Assembly (NCBI GenBank): GCA_035457705.1
Contig: DATIBD010000019.1
Location: 71,565 to 135,564 of the forward strand
Source of the DNA: DASPGQ01 sp035457705
GTDB lineage: Bacteria > Acidobacteriota > Vicinamibacteria > Marinacidobacterales > SMYC01
Length of the DNA: 64,000 nt
Reading direction: 5' to 3'
A program made the position numbers and the translations under genes. The first letter of the stretch is position 1. Each line of letters opens with the position of its first letter. The notes beneath the pieces are model-generated. The model was not told where the DNA came from, did no database searches, and was given only the letters and a program-made list of their open reading frames with translations. Shown piece by piece: positions 53,901 through 62,054 of this stretch.

Positions 53901-54017
53901 TCATTTCGATTGGGTTCGGACACGGACTTGCGGCGGTGTGTCGAATCTGGAATACGCGATCTGCGAACCGAGGACGCCGGTTCCGAGCACTGTGATGTTG
54001 TCCAGGTTTGTCGTCAT
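53901..54017 (-). pseudogene. 3-hydroxyacyl-CoA dehydrogenase, internally deleted to 38 codons
   Basis: An in-frame deletion joins the first 22 codons (ITVLGTGVLGSQIAY) directly to the last codons (DTPPQVRVRTQSK-stop) of a gene otherwise like the 44181 copy. About 260 codons are missing. The promoter region upstream is intact. The result could still be translated as a 38-residue peptide, but no function is expected. Confidence 0.85.
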
Positions 54018-54144
54018 GTCGATTGTCCTTCTTTCAATGGGCAGTCACGTTTCTCGGCTTGGGAGTCGACCGCTCGGGGTGAACACGACCTCACCGTTCG
54101 TGCTGCCCTGGATTCTTAGTCATCGTTCCTCGACGGTCACCAAG

Positions 54145-54160
54145 AGCAATCCCCTTGCCA
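54145..54160 (-). promoter_or_regulatory. Sigma-54 promoter (copy B)
   Basis: Same 16-mer as the core at 45198 (minus strand TGGCAAGGGGATTGCT). It points at the dehydrogenase relic, so it is now a promoter without a useful gene. Confidence 0.75.
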
Positions 54161-54201
54161 GCGCAAGTTGCTGAATTCAGAAGAGTCGAGTGGAGTGTCT
54201 A

Positions 54202-54219
54202 TTGGCGAGTTCTCGCCAA
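54202..54219. promoter_or_regulatory. Upstream activator palindrome (perfect copy)
   Basis: TTGGCGAGTTCTCGCCAA: 8-bp arms around TT, fully symmetrical. It is the best of the three related sites (38601, 45255, 54202) and probably shows the true binding sequence of the local sigma-54 activator. Confidence 0.75.
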
Positions 54220-54377
54220 ATAGCGAAATGCTGTACAACAACGAAGCGACGGGACTAGTTTTTGGTAGGTCGCGCTCTCAAGTCGTTATTGTTGAGCGAG
54301 CAACAACCCGTGGTAGGAGCGCCGAGGAGCCAGGCACCGGGATTCGAGACGGTAGTCGCAAATCCGATCGCGATGCC

Positions 54378-55724
54378 TCACTGCGGTGGAAGATCCCGCA
54401 TCAAGTACATGGCCGACGACAGGTAATAGTTTCGGGCGATGGCGTTGATCTGTCGCTCGCCGAGCTCAACGAGCGCGCGAGCCTTGATCCTCTTCGCGCT
54501 CGCGTTGGCGTCGTCATTGGCGAGCACGTAGTCGGCGAGCTCGGCCGCCCACTCGAACTCGCGCGCAGCGAGCGCCTCGCGCCCGCGCGCCAGAACCTGG
54601 TCGGCGCCCCCGATCAGACGGACCAGTTTTTCCGCGCGAGCCTTCTCGGGAAGGGGAAACAGATTTGTGGCGTTTCCGTCGAACCAGCCCACGCGGTCGG
54701 CGTAGATGCCGCGGACGGTCCACTCCACGCTGCCATAAAACTCCTGGAGATATGGGTTCTCCGCGAGAGGGGACGGAAGCTTGACGTGCTGCACGAGCTC
54801 GTCGGGACGCTCGCCCTGCTTCATCCCCTGGATCGTCTGATCGAGGATGGACTTGATGCCATCGCGGTACGCCGTGAGCGCGGCGAGCGCGACTTCGCCC
54901 CCCAGCACGGGACGCGTGTGGCTCGGCACTACGTTCTCAGGCCCCAGCTCGATCATCTTCTCCAGACTAGCGATCCAAACCTCCGGAGTACGAAACCGCG
55001 CGCCACGGATCGGGCTGACGTTCGGATACGCCCGCAGAAAGTCGTCTCCCGGCATCAACACGCGCTTCTCAGGGAGCCACACCGAGATGGTGTCCGCCGT
55101 CTCCCCGGGTGTGTACAGAAGCTGCAGTCGTATGCCTGCGATCGTCAGCAGCAATTCGTCGCCGCTGAAGGTGCGTGTCGGAGGCAGGTACCCTTCTCGA
55201 GTAGGAGGGGTAACGCGCCCCACCTCGATTTGAACACCGGCGTTGATGTACATCGACTCCGGTAGCGTCATACCGAACTGATCTCCGCCATCGCGCCCGG
55301 CGCGGCCGATGTCCGGCACCGCCTCGACGAGGCGCTGATGGCTGATGATTTCCGGGTGATCCTCGCCCGCAAACTCGCGCGCCCCGCCCGTGTGGTCCGG
55401 GTGGGAATGGGTGTAGACGATGGCATGCACCGGCGCGCGGAGCAGGTCGCCGAAAGCGGCTCTGATGACACGTGCGGCAACAACGTCAGTGCCCGTATCC
55501 ACGACGATCACCCCGTCGTCGCCCAGGATCAGGATCACGTTGCTGGCCGTGTAACCGACGGCCACGTACACCCCGTCGGTGATTCGGATCACCTCCTTGC
55601 GGAACTCGGCCGACTGCGCCCTCAATCTATCGGTTGCCGTGGACTCCTGGGCAGCCGCACCGATGCTCGATGCGAAGAGCATCGTTACTGCCAATGCCGA
55701 GGTCCGAAGCCCCATACCCCGCAT
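54378..55724 (-). CDS. Secreted metallo-beta-lactamase-fold hydrolase, alkyl-sulfatase (BDS1/SdsA1)-like
   Basis: About 448 residues from ATG 55724, preceded by GGGAGG and followed by a signal peptide (TSALAVTMLFASSIGAAAQ). Zinc motif YTHSHPDHTGGAREF, PGETADTISVWLPEKRVLMPGDDF, and the alkyl-sulfatase dimerisation region EWTVRGIYADRVGWFDGNATNLFPL. The C-terminus carries a helical region (ALAAREFEWAAELADYVL) as in SdsA1-like enzymes. These cleave alkyl sulfate esters to alcohol and sulfate, which would supply the alcohol/aldehyde/acyl-CoA steps encoded nearby. Specificity is inferred. Confidence 0.8.
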   Translation of the reverse strand: MRGMGLRTSALAVTMLFASSIGAAAQESTATDRLRAQSAEFRKEVIRITDGVYVAVGYTASNVILILGDDGVIVVDTGTDVVAARVIRAAFGDLLRAPVHAIVYTHSHPDHTGGAREFAGEDHPEIISHQRLVEAVPDIGRAGRDGGDQFGMTLPESMYINAGVQIEVGRVTPPTREGYLPPTRTFSGDELLLTIAGIRLQLLYTPGETADTISVWLPEKRVLMPGDDFLRAYPNVSPIRGARFRTPEVWIASLEKMIELGPENVVPSHTRPVLGGEVALAALTAYRDGIKSILDQTIQGMKQGERPDELVQHVKLPSPLAENPYLQEFYGSVEWTVRGIYADRVGWFDGNATNLFPLPEKARAEKLVRLIGGADQVLARGREALAAREFEWAAELADYVLANDDANASAKRIKARALVELGERQINAIARNYYLSSAMYLMRDLPPQ

Positions 55725-55884
55725 TCTATCCTCCCGTTCGACGAACTCAAGGCCACGGTGAGAAGAGTCGATACACACGACTGGTGCCAACATAGATCCG
55801 GTCCTGTGCGCGGCGACACAGGCAAAAGTGGGATCGCCCCCTCCGTCAAAAGGGGGATCGAAGGAGCCACTTTGGAGCCACTTT

Positions 55885-56682
55885 CTAGCGGGTGTTCAAA
55901 TCGATGATGCCGCGCTTCAGTCCGATGGTCACGGCGTGGGCCCGATCGTTCGCGCCGAGCTTGGACAGAATGCTGCTCACGTGCGTTTTAACCGTCGCTT
56001 CGCCTATCGAAAGCTGGTGGGCGATGTTCTTGCGTGCCCGAGGTATATCTCCGGAGACCTCCAAGTTCCCCCAGCCCTCCGCGGCTTCGATGCCGCTCCC
56101 AGCGACCGACTCGACTCCTGCGCCGACGCTCGAGGTGCCCGCTTCCGTCAGCAGCCGCTGGATGGCCAGTTCCGATCGCGCGTACTCGCCCTCGCCGAAG
56201 TGATGCTGACGGAGGCGTCCGCGCGCATCAATGAAGTAGAGAGCGGGCCAGTACCGGTTGTTGAAGGCGCGCCAGATCGAATAGTCGTTGTCGATGGCGA
56301 TCGGATAGTCGATCTTCATCTGCTGCACGGCACGACGCACGTTTTCGAGGTTCTTTTCGAATGCGAACTCGGGTGTGTGCGCGCCGATCACGGCCAACCC
56401 TTGCTTGCACTTCTGGTCCCACGCGCGAACATACGGAAGCGTACGCAGCCAGTTGATGCAGGTATAGGTGCCGAACTGGACGAGCACGACCTTCCCGAGC
56501 AGGCTCGTGACCGACAGAGGTGGTGAATTGAGCCACCCCATCGCACGGCCGAGAGCCGCGAACTGGCGTGGCTCGGCTTCATTCGCCTCCGACGTGCCGA
56601 GCAGGCGGAATCGCGCGGCCGCGAGCGTCATCGCCGCCGTGCCCAAAAAGTGCCGGCGGCCATGATCAGGTTCTTCTGGCAT
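55885..56682 (-). CDS. Chimeric thioredoxin-like (DipZ/TlpA-type) protein with a LuxR-type HTH tail
   Basis: About 265 residues from ATG 56682 (MPEEPDHGRRHFLG), the start giving a Tat-like RRHFLG signal. Residues about 45-190 are a redoxin domain: GKVVLVQFGTYTCINWLRTLPYVRAW, GVHTPEF-like GAHTPEFAFEKN, and YPIAIDNDYSIWRAFNNRYWPALYFID. The tail (about 215-265; ARKNIAHQLSIGEATVKTHVSSILSKLG, ... AVTIGLKRGIIDLN) is a GerE/LuxR DNA-binding domain cut off from its response regulator. The join is in frame. An exported protein with a DNA-binding tail makes little sense, so I infer a recombination product. Confidence 0.75.
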   Translation of the reverse strand: MPEEPDHGRRHFLGTAAMTLAAARFRLLGTSEANEAEPRQFAALGRAMGWLNSPPLSVTSLLGKVVLVQFGTYTCINWLRTLPYVRAWDQKCKQGLAVIGAHTPEFAFEKNLENVRRAVQQMKIDYPIAIDNDYSIWRAFNNRYWPALYFIDARGRLRQHHFGEGEYARSELAIQRLLTEAGTSSVGAGVESVAGSGIEAAEGWGNLEVSGDIPRARKNIAHQLSIGEATVKTHVSSILSKLGANDRAHAVTIGLKRGIIDLNTR

Positions 56683-56744
56683 GCCATCGCGCTCCGACGT
56701 CCCTTTGCCAAGGATGGCCATGACGTCCACCGTTTCTCGTACTC

Positions 56745-57303
56745 AGTGAAGACGAAATCACGCGCCTTCGCACCTCCTGTGTGGCACCCCGTGGCAGCCC
56801 CGTGCGAATGAGGGGTTGGTCGTGGACGGCTTGAAGGTGTCGGACGATGCGTCGTACTGGAAGGTGGCGTACCCCCATCCGTTCGTGTCCGGGAATCGCT
56901 TCGAGTCCTTCACCATGAAGGACATCTCGGTTTGCGTTCCGGGCACGGTCACACCGTAGGGCTTCTCGTCGCGGTCCTGCAACCATTCGATCTTGGCGAG
57001 CGCCGCGCCGTCGGGAACGGCTTTGCCATTGACCGGAATGCCCGTCGCGGTACGCCTCAACCATCGTGGGATTCCCCAGGATGGCCTTCATGCACCCCAC
57101 CTTCGAATGTCCCGCATCCGCTGGCGTCATCGGGCTGGCTCGTGGCAAGCAGCTGCCACGCATCGTAGCCTCTGAACTCTGAAAATGCGATGCCGTTTGC
57201 CGCTTTGAGAGTGAACCGATCCTGCGTGGGCCGTCAGTGCCACGGTTGCAACGAAGGCGGCTGCCGCAAGGAACACCAATGTCGTGATGTGTTGACGCTT
57301 CAT
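56745..57303 (-). pseudogene. Cytochrome P460-like gene, multiply frameshifted
   Basis: Starts with a good signal peptide (MKRQHITTLVFLAAAAFVATVAL), then RFTLKAANGIAFSEFRGYDAW and MKAILGNPTMVEAYRDG, then PVNGKAVPDGAALAKIEWLQD, KDSKRFPDTNGWGYATF and STTNPSFARGCHG follow in different frames. The heme motif CHGCH is restored only by removing one G from the GGGG at about 56796-56800, after which ARDFVFTEYEKR follows. At least four shifts are needed. Cytochrome P460 oxidises hydroxylamine-type substrates in its known members. Confidence 0.75.
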
Positions 57304-57397
57304 CTGAGTACCCTCACTTTTCTCTGAGGGCAGCGGTGCTCACACGGCGCAGATGCCCGCGGGCCGCGATATCGAAACGAAGCCGCCGGACCACGCG

Positions 57398-58693
57398 TTA
57401 CCGCAGCGGCTTGAACGCCGCGCGCAGCTCCGACGCGAAGAGTGCCGGTTCTTCCCATGCGGCGAAGTGTCCGCCGCGGTCGACCTCGTTGAAGTAGGCG
57501 AGGCCGGGGTAGACCGTCTCAACCCAGCTGCGCGGGGCAGCCCAGATCTCGCCGGGGAACGTCGTGAAGCCGACGGGAACCTTGACCGGCGGAGGAGCCT
57601 TGCCGGCCGCACCGGCTGCGGCCAGAACCTGTCCGAACTCCCAGTACCACCGGGCGGCCGAGGCGCCGGTGCCCGTCAGCCAGTACAGCGTGATGTTGTC
57701 GACGATGCTCTCCCGGGTGAGATTGCCCACGGGCTCGCGGTCGACGAACGCGCGGGAGAGCTTGTAGTAGCTGTCCGTGTCATGGTCGAGCAACCAGGCC
57801 GCGAGCCCGACGGGTGAATCCAGCAGGGAGTAGCCGATCGTCTGTGGCCGCGTGGACTGTTCCAGGAAGTAGCCGAAGCCACTCGTCCTGAACGTCGCGA
57901 GCGCGTTGTGCGCCGCGCGTTCCTGCTCGGATTTCGCCGGCAGTTGATCGGCGATGCCCAACGCCCCCGCGAGCAAGCTGAGGTGAATGCCGATCAGCCC
58001 CTCGGGCGCTTGGCGCCCCATCGCGTCCGTGACGGAGGCGCCCACGTCGCCACCCTGGGCGACGTAGCGCGTGTAGCCGAGGCGCCTCATCAGCTCCGCC
58101 CACGCGCGGGCGATGCGGCCGGACTCCCAGCCGAGCTCGGTCGGCTCGCCCGAGAAGCCGTAGCCGGGCAAGGACGGCAGCACCAGGTGGAAGGCGTCCT
58201 GGGGGGTGCCGCCGTGCGCCGTCGGGTCGGTCAGCGGGCCCACGGTCTCGAGCAGCTCGATGACCGAGCCGGGCCAGCCATGCGTCATGATCAGCGGCAT
58301 CGCGTTCGGGTGACGCGACTTGACGTGGATGAAGTGGATGTCCACGCCGTCGATCTTCGTCACGAACTGCGGAAAGGCGTTCAGCTTCGTCTCGGCTTTG
58401 CGCCATTCGTAGTCCGTCGCCCAGTAGCGGACGAGCTCTTTGAGCGTCGCGAGCTGCACGCCCTGCGACCGATCCTCGACGAGCTCCTTGGTGGGCCAGC
58501 GGGTCGCCACGAGCCGTCGGCGGAGATCGGTGAGGTCCGCCCTCGGCACGTTGACGCGAAACGGCCGGATGGCGGTGTCGTTGTTTTCGGCAGCGGCGGG
58601 CGTTGACGAGAGTGCGAGACATGTCATCGCGCCAAACACGATGATTCCGGTTCGGAAGCTAACGCCGTGGGTCAGTCGTTTGAGTGGCTTCAT
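57398..58693 (-). CDS. Secreted epoxide hydrolase (EHN-type), copy 1
   Basis: 431 residues: signal peptide ending TPAAAE, EHN N-terminal domain (IRPFRVNVPRADLTDLRRRL, RWPTKELVEDRSQGVQL), then the alpha/beta hydrolase with LIMTHGWPGSVIELL, nucleophile Asp in YVAQGGDVGASV, and late His in DRGGHFAAWEEP. Epoxide hydrolases of this type use the Asp-His pair and lid tyrosines. A close paralogue is encoded 350 bp upstream (59045). Both leaders carry the same operator-like sequence. The 350-bp gap between the two genes (58694-59044) holds only the leader. Confidence 0.88.
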   Translation of the reverse strand: MKPLKRLTHGVSFRTGIIVFGAMTCLALSSTPAAAENNDTAIRPFRVNVPRADLTDLRRRLVATRWPTKELVEDRSQGVQLATLKELVRYWATDYEWRKAETKLNAFPQFVTKIDGVDIHFIHVKSRHPNAMPLIMTHGWPGSVIELLETVGPLTDPTAHGGTPQDAFHLVLPSLPGYGFSGEPTELGWESGRIARAWAELMRRLGYTRYVAQGGDVGASVTDAMGRQAPEGLIGIHLSLLAGALGIADQLPAKSEQERAAHNALATFRTSGFGYFLEQSTRPQTIGYSLLDSPVGLAAWLLDHDTDSYYKLSRAFVDREPVGNLTRESIVDNITLYWLTGTGASAARWYWEFGQVLAAAGAAGKAPPPVKVPVGFTTFPGEIWAAPRSWVETVYPGLAYFNEVDRGGHFAAWEEPALFASELRAAFKPLR

Positions 58694-58735
58694 GCTGTCC
58701 TCCTCGAACGTATGAAACCAGACGCGCGGTATGGG

Positions 58736-58748
58736 ATCTATCAGACGA
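58736..58748. promoter_or_regulatory. Shared operator-like 13-mer (copy 1)
   Basis: ATCTATCAGACGA, about 45 bp upstream of the epoxide hydrolase copy 1 ATG. The flanking 60 bp also match the leader of copy 2, including AAACCAGA and the downstream GGTATC. Confidence 0.55.
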
Positions 58749-59044
58749 TGGTATCGACGACATCTTCGTATCGCCCGCAGCCATGCTCGCGGTCATCAGC
58801 TTCCCAAGATTCCGCACTCGCCCTGCAAGTGCGCGGTGCATTCGAATGCGCTCGTAACCTTGCGATTGTGTGATGCTGCCGGCCGGGCCCGCGAGCGGTG
58901 CGCTACATCGGATGCGTGCCGGGTGAGACACTGTCGCGAGTGTGACAGCCTCGTCAGAAGGAGCAGGTGGCCGCTCCGTCGACGGAGGCCGTCGTTGAAT
59001 TCATGCTCACTTGAGAAGCATCACTAGATCGGCTGCTCGACGAT

Positions 59045-60409
59045 TCAACGCAACGGTCTGAAGCCCGCGCGCACTTCGTTTGAAAAGAGTTGCGGCTGTT
59101 CCCAGGCCGCAAAGTGCCCGCCTTTGTCGACCTTGTTGTAGTAGAGGAGCTTGGGATAGGCGCGCTCTGTCCAACTCCGCGGGGCTTCATATTGCTCGCC
59201 GGGAAAGACGCTCACGGCGACCGGGATGGAGACGCCTTTGGCGTTGAAGAACCCACCCTTGTATTCCCAATAGAGACGAGACGTAGAGACCCCCGTGTTC
59301 GTCAGCCAGTACAGCGTGATGTTGTCGAGGATCTCGTCACGCGTCAGTTCGCCCGTGGCGCTCGCGGTACGTTTGAGAGCCGAGGCGACTGCCGCAGCCG
59401 GCTGGCCGTCCGCATCGTTGTGGTCGAGCAGCCAGGCCGCCAAGCCGACGGGTGAATCCGCGATCCCGTACAAGGTTTGCGGACGCGACCCCATCAGCCT
59501 CGCGTAATCGACTTGCTTGAAAGTCCTGACCAGCTGCCCATAGGCGCGGCGTTCCTCGGTGGAAAGACCGGATGGCGGCGGATCGCCGGCCAGGAGAGCC
59601 TTGTCGACATCAGCGGGAACGGTCGCAGGCATGTTGGTGTGGATGGCGAGTAATCCCGCAGGTGCCTGCAAGCCCATCTGGTCCACCACAAACGCACCCC
59701 AGTCACCGCCTTGCGCAACATAGCGCGTGTAGCCGAGACGCTTCATCAGTTCTGCCCATGCTCGGCCCATGCGTTCGGGGCCCCAGCCGGTGCTCGTCGG
59801 CTTGCCGGAGAACCCGTAGCCCGGCATCGACGGAATCACCACATCGAACGCGTCCGAGGCGCTCGCCCCATGTGCGGTGGGATTGGTCAAGGGATCGATG
59901 ATCTTCAGTTGCTCGATGATCGAGCCTGGCCATCCGTGCGTGACGATGAGCGGCAACGCATTTTCATGTTTCGAACGCACGTGAATGAAATGGATGTCAA
60001 GGCCGTCGATCTCGGTGATGAATTGCGGCAGGGCGTTCAGCTTCGCCTCTACCTTTCGCCAATCGTAATCAGCGGCCCAGTAGCGCGCCAGTTCCTGAAT
60101 CGTCGCCAGCGGCACGCCCTGCGATGCATCCGCGACCGTTTCCCGCTCCGGCCACCGGGTCGCGGTGATCCGCGTACGGAGTTCGACGAGGGCCGCTTCA
60201 GGGACGCTCACCTGAAACGGTCGGACGGCGCTGCTGTTTTCGGCCGCCGCAGCGTCGGTCGTCGTTGCCACAGCGGCGACCTTCGTCGCGTAGGCGGCAG
60301 TGTCTCCGCGCCGCACAGACGTCGATGCTAGGACGAGCACTACCAACGCGATGGCGACGATTGCGGCTGTGAGTGTCATGGGATGGGCCTGTCGTTCGAA
60401 TGGCTTCAT
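59045..60409 (-). CDS. Secreted epoxide hydrolase (EHN-type), copy 2
   Basis: 454 residues: longer signal/anchor (MTLTAAIVAIALVVLVLASTSV), EHN domain (VRPFQVSVPEAALVELRTRI), LIVTHGWPGSIIEQLKIIDPL, nucleophile in YVAQGGDWGAFV, and terminal DKGGHFAAWEQPQLFS. It has the same architecture as copy 1 and shares its leader. Divergent from the flavin oxidoreductase, with the intergenic region 60410-60619 holding two operator-like sites. Both paralogues are likely periplasmic. Confidence 0.88.
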   Translation of the reverse strand: MKPFERQAHPMTLTAAIVAIALVVLVLASTSVRRGDTAAYATKVAAVATTTDAAAAENSSAVRPFQVSVPEAALVELRTRITATRWPERETVADASQGVPLATIQELARYWAADYDWRKVEAKLNALPQFITEIDGLDIHFIHVRSKHENALPLIVTHGWPGSIIEQLKIIDPLTNPTAHGASASDAFDVVIPSMPGYGFSGKPTSTGWGPERMGRAWAELMKRLGYTRYVAQGGDWGAFVVDQMGLQAPAGLLAIHTNMPATVPADVDKALLAGDPPPSGLSTEERRAYGQLVRTFKQVDYARLMGSRPQTLYGIADSPVGLAAWLLDHNDADGQPAAAVASALKRTASATGELTRDEILDNITLYWLTNTGVSTSRLYWEYKGGFFNAKGVSIPVAVSVFPGEQYEAPRSWTERAYPKLLYYNKVDKGGHFAAWEQPQLFSNEVRAGFRPLR

Positions 60410-60450
60410 GCTGATCTCCTCGAGCCATCAAACCAGATGCGCGGGGTGGG

Positions 60451-60463
60451 ATCTATCAGACGA
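60451..60463. promoter_or_regulatory. Shared operator-like 13-mer (copy 2)
   Basis: ATCTATCAGACGA, identical to the site at 58736, 41 bp upstream of the epoxide hydrolase copy 2 start. Confidence 0.55.
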
Positions 60464-60541
60464 AGGTATCCACGACACCTTCGTATCGACTTGAAGCCAG
60501 GCTCACGGCACGGTCGCGCGTGAGCCGAAACCGATACTAAA

Positions 60542-60554
60542 GTCTGATAGACGA
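60542..60554. promoter_or_regulatory. Shared operator-like element, opposite orientation
   Basis: GTCTGATAGACGA contains the reverse complement of the TCTATCAGAC core found at 58736 and 60451, and GTCT-GAT-AGAC is itself an inverted repeat. It lies between the divergent epoxide hydrolase copy 2 and flavin oxidoreductase genes, so one regulator could cover all three. Confidence 0.5.
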
Positions 60555-60619
60555 CTGCGCTTCGCGCGAGCAATGCTTCGTAGCGCGCCGCCGTCGCTGG
60601 TGGTCACAGAGGTACGGAC

Positions 60620-62019
60620 TTGACGCAGGAATTTGACGTTGTGTGTCTCGGTGGGGGCGTCGCTGGAGAAGCGCTTGCGGTGGGTCTTCAGGACTCCGGG
60701 CTCAGGCTCGCAGTGGTCGAACGGGAGCTGGTCGGGGGTGAGTGCCCGTACTGGGGCTGCGTGCCTTCCAAGACCCTGCTTCGCTCCGGCGAAACCTTGA
60801 GCGAGGCCGATCGCGCTCGTCTCCTCGCGGCTTCACGTGTCGACTGGACGGTCGACTTCCTCAAGTCTCCAAACGCGTGCTGCGGATGGCACGCGACCTC
60901 GATGACAGCGGGCCCGCTGCCGAGATGGAGGCGACTGGCGCCAAGCTCTTTCGAGGCGAAGGAAAACTCGCGGACCTACGCACGGTCACGGTTGGACGCG
61001 AGCAACTCATCGCGCGTCGCGCCGTCGTGATCGCCAACGGCAGCACCGCGGCGATCCCGCCGATCCCCGGCCTGGACACCGTTGACTTCTGGACCAATCG
61101 TCAGGCAGCGCTTCCGCGTGAGCTGCCGGCTTCGCTGGCGATACTCGGCGCGGGTGCCATTGGCGTGGAGCTGGGGCAGGCCTTCGCACGCCTCGGCTCC
61201 AAGGTGACCTTGATCGAAGCCGGCCCCACGTTCCTTGGCCTTGAGGAGCCAGAAGCCGGAACCGCGCTCTGGCCACATCTGGAGGCGGACGGCATCACGC
61301 TGCTGATCGGTGACCCATGTGTCGCCGTCGACCGGCAATTCGCGGAGCCATCGCCCTGCCGCTCGGCGGTGGTCCTCCACCTGAAGTCCGGAGCTGTCGT
61401 CTCGGCCGACCGGTTGCTGGTTGCCGCTGGCCGCCGGCCGAACGTGGAGGCATGGCGCGCCACCGGGCTCGCGCAGACGGAGCGCGGCTGGTTGAAGGTG
61501 GACCCCTCGACGCTCGAAGCGCACCCCGGCGTCTTCGGCGCCGGTGACGTCATGGGACTTGGCGGGTTCACCCATCTGGCTCACTACCACGGTCAGGTAA
61601 TCGCACGGCGGTTGCGAGGCATGAACGCGACGGCCGACCACACCGCCGTGCCTCGCGTAACGTACACCGATCCGGAGATCGCGTCGGTCGGACTGTCGGA
61701 GGCTGCCTCGCGCGCCAGAGGCATCGACGTCGTTGTCGTCCGCGCCGATCCGGCTGAGACCGCGCGAGGCTACATTCACGACTTCCGCGGAGGCGCGGTG
61801 AAGCTGGTCGCCGACCGCGAGCGGGGCGTGCTCATCGGAGCGACCCTGGTCACGCCGCGTGCCGGCGAGATCGTCGGCGAGCTCATGCTCGCGATCAAGC
61901 TGCGGACGCCGCTGAAGGCGCTCGCCGACGTCATTCATCCGTTCCCAGCCTTCAACCGGGTGCTTGGCGCAACGGTCGAAGAGCTCGCCGCGAAAACGGC
62001 TGTGCAACACGTAGCGTGA
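60620..62019 (+). pseudogene. Pyridine nucleotide-disulfide oxidoreductase (mercuric reductase/dihydrolipoamide dehydrogenase-like), frameshifted
   Basis: The TTG at 60620 opens VVCLGGGVAGEALAVGL and the redox-active pair in GGECPYWGCVPSKTLLR. Near 60865-60875 the frame shifts, and the remainder (KRVLRMARDLDDSG ... AVVIANGSTAAIPPIPGL, LAILGAGAIGVELGQAFARLGSKVTLIE, VFGAGDVMG, VTYTDPEIASVGLSEA) is in the next frame to the stop at 62019. Joined, it is a normal-length two-dinucleotide-domain enzyme. A single indel separates a working gene from this state, so a sequencing error is possible. No heavy-metal-binding domain is present. Confidence 0.8.
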
Positions 62020-62054
62020 TCCTGATCCACTTACCAGCAAACACGGAGGTCACA

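Larger units (their letters stand above)
53871..54890. repeat. Duplicated cassette, copy B
   Basis: Starts TTTCAACGACGCTTAGCAAC. Contains the 38-codon dehydrogenase relic, the sigma-54 promoter, the palindrome and the 3' part of an intact MBL gene. Compared with copy A (44151-45850), the dehydrogenase is ruined here and the MBL gene is intact, the reverse of copy A. Confidence 0.8.
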
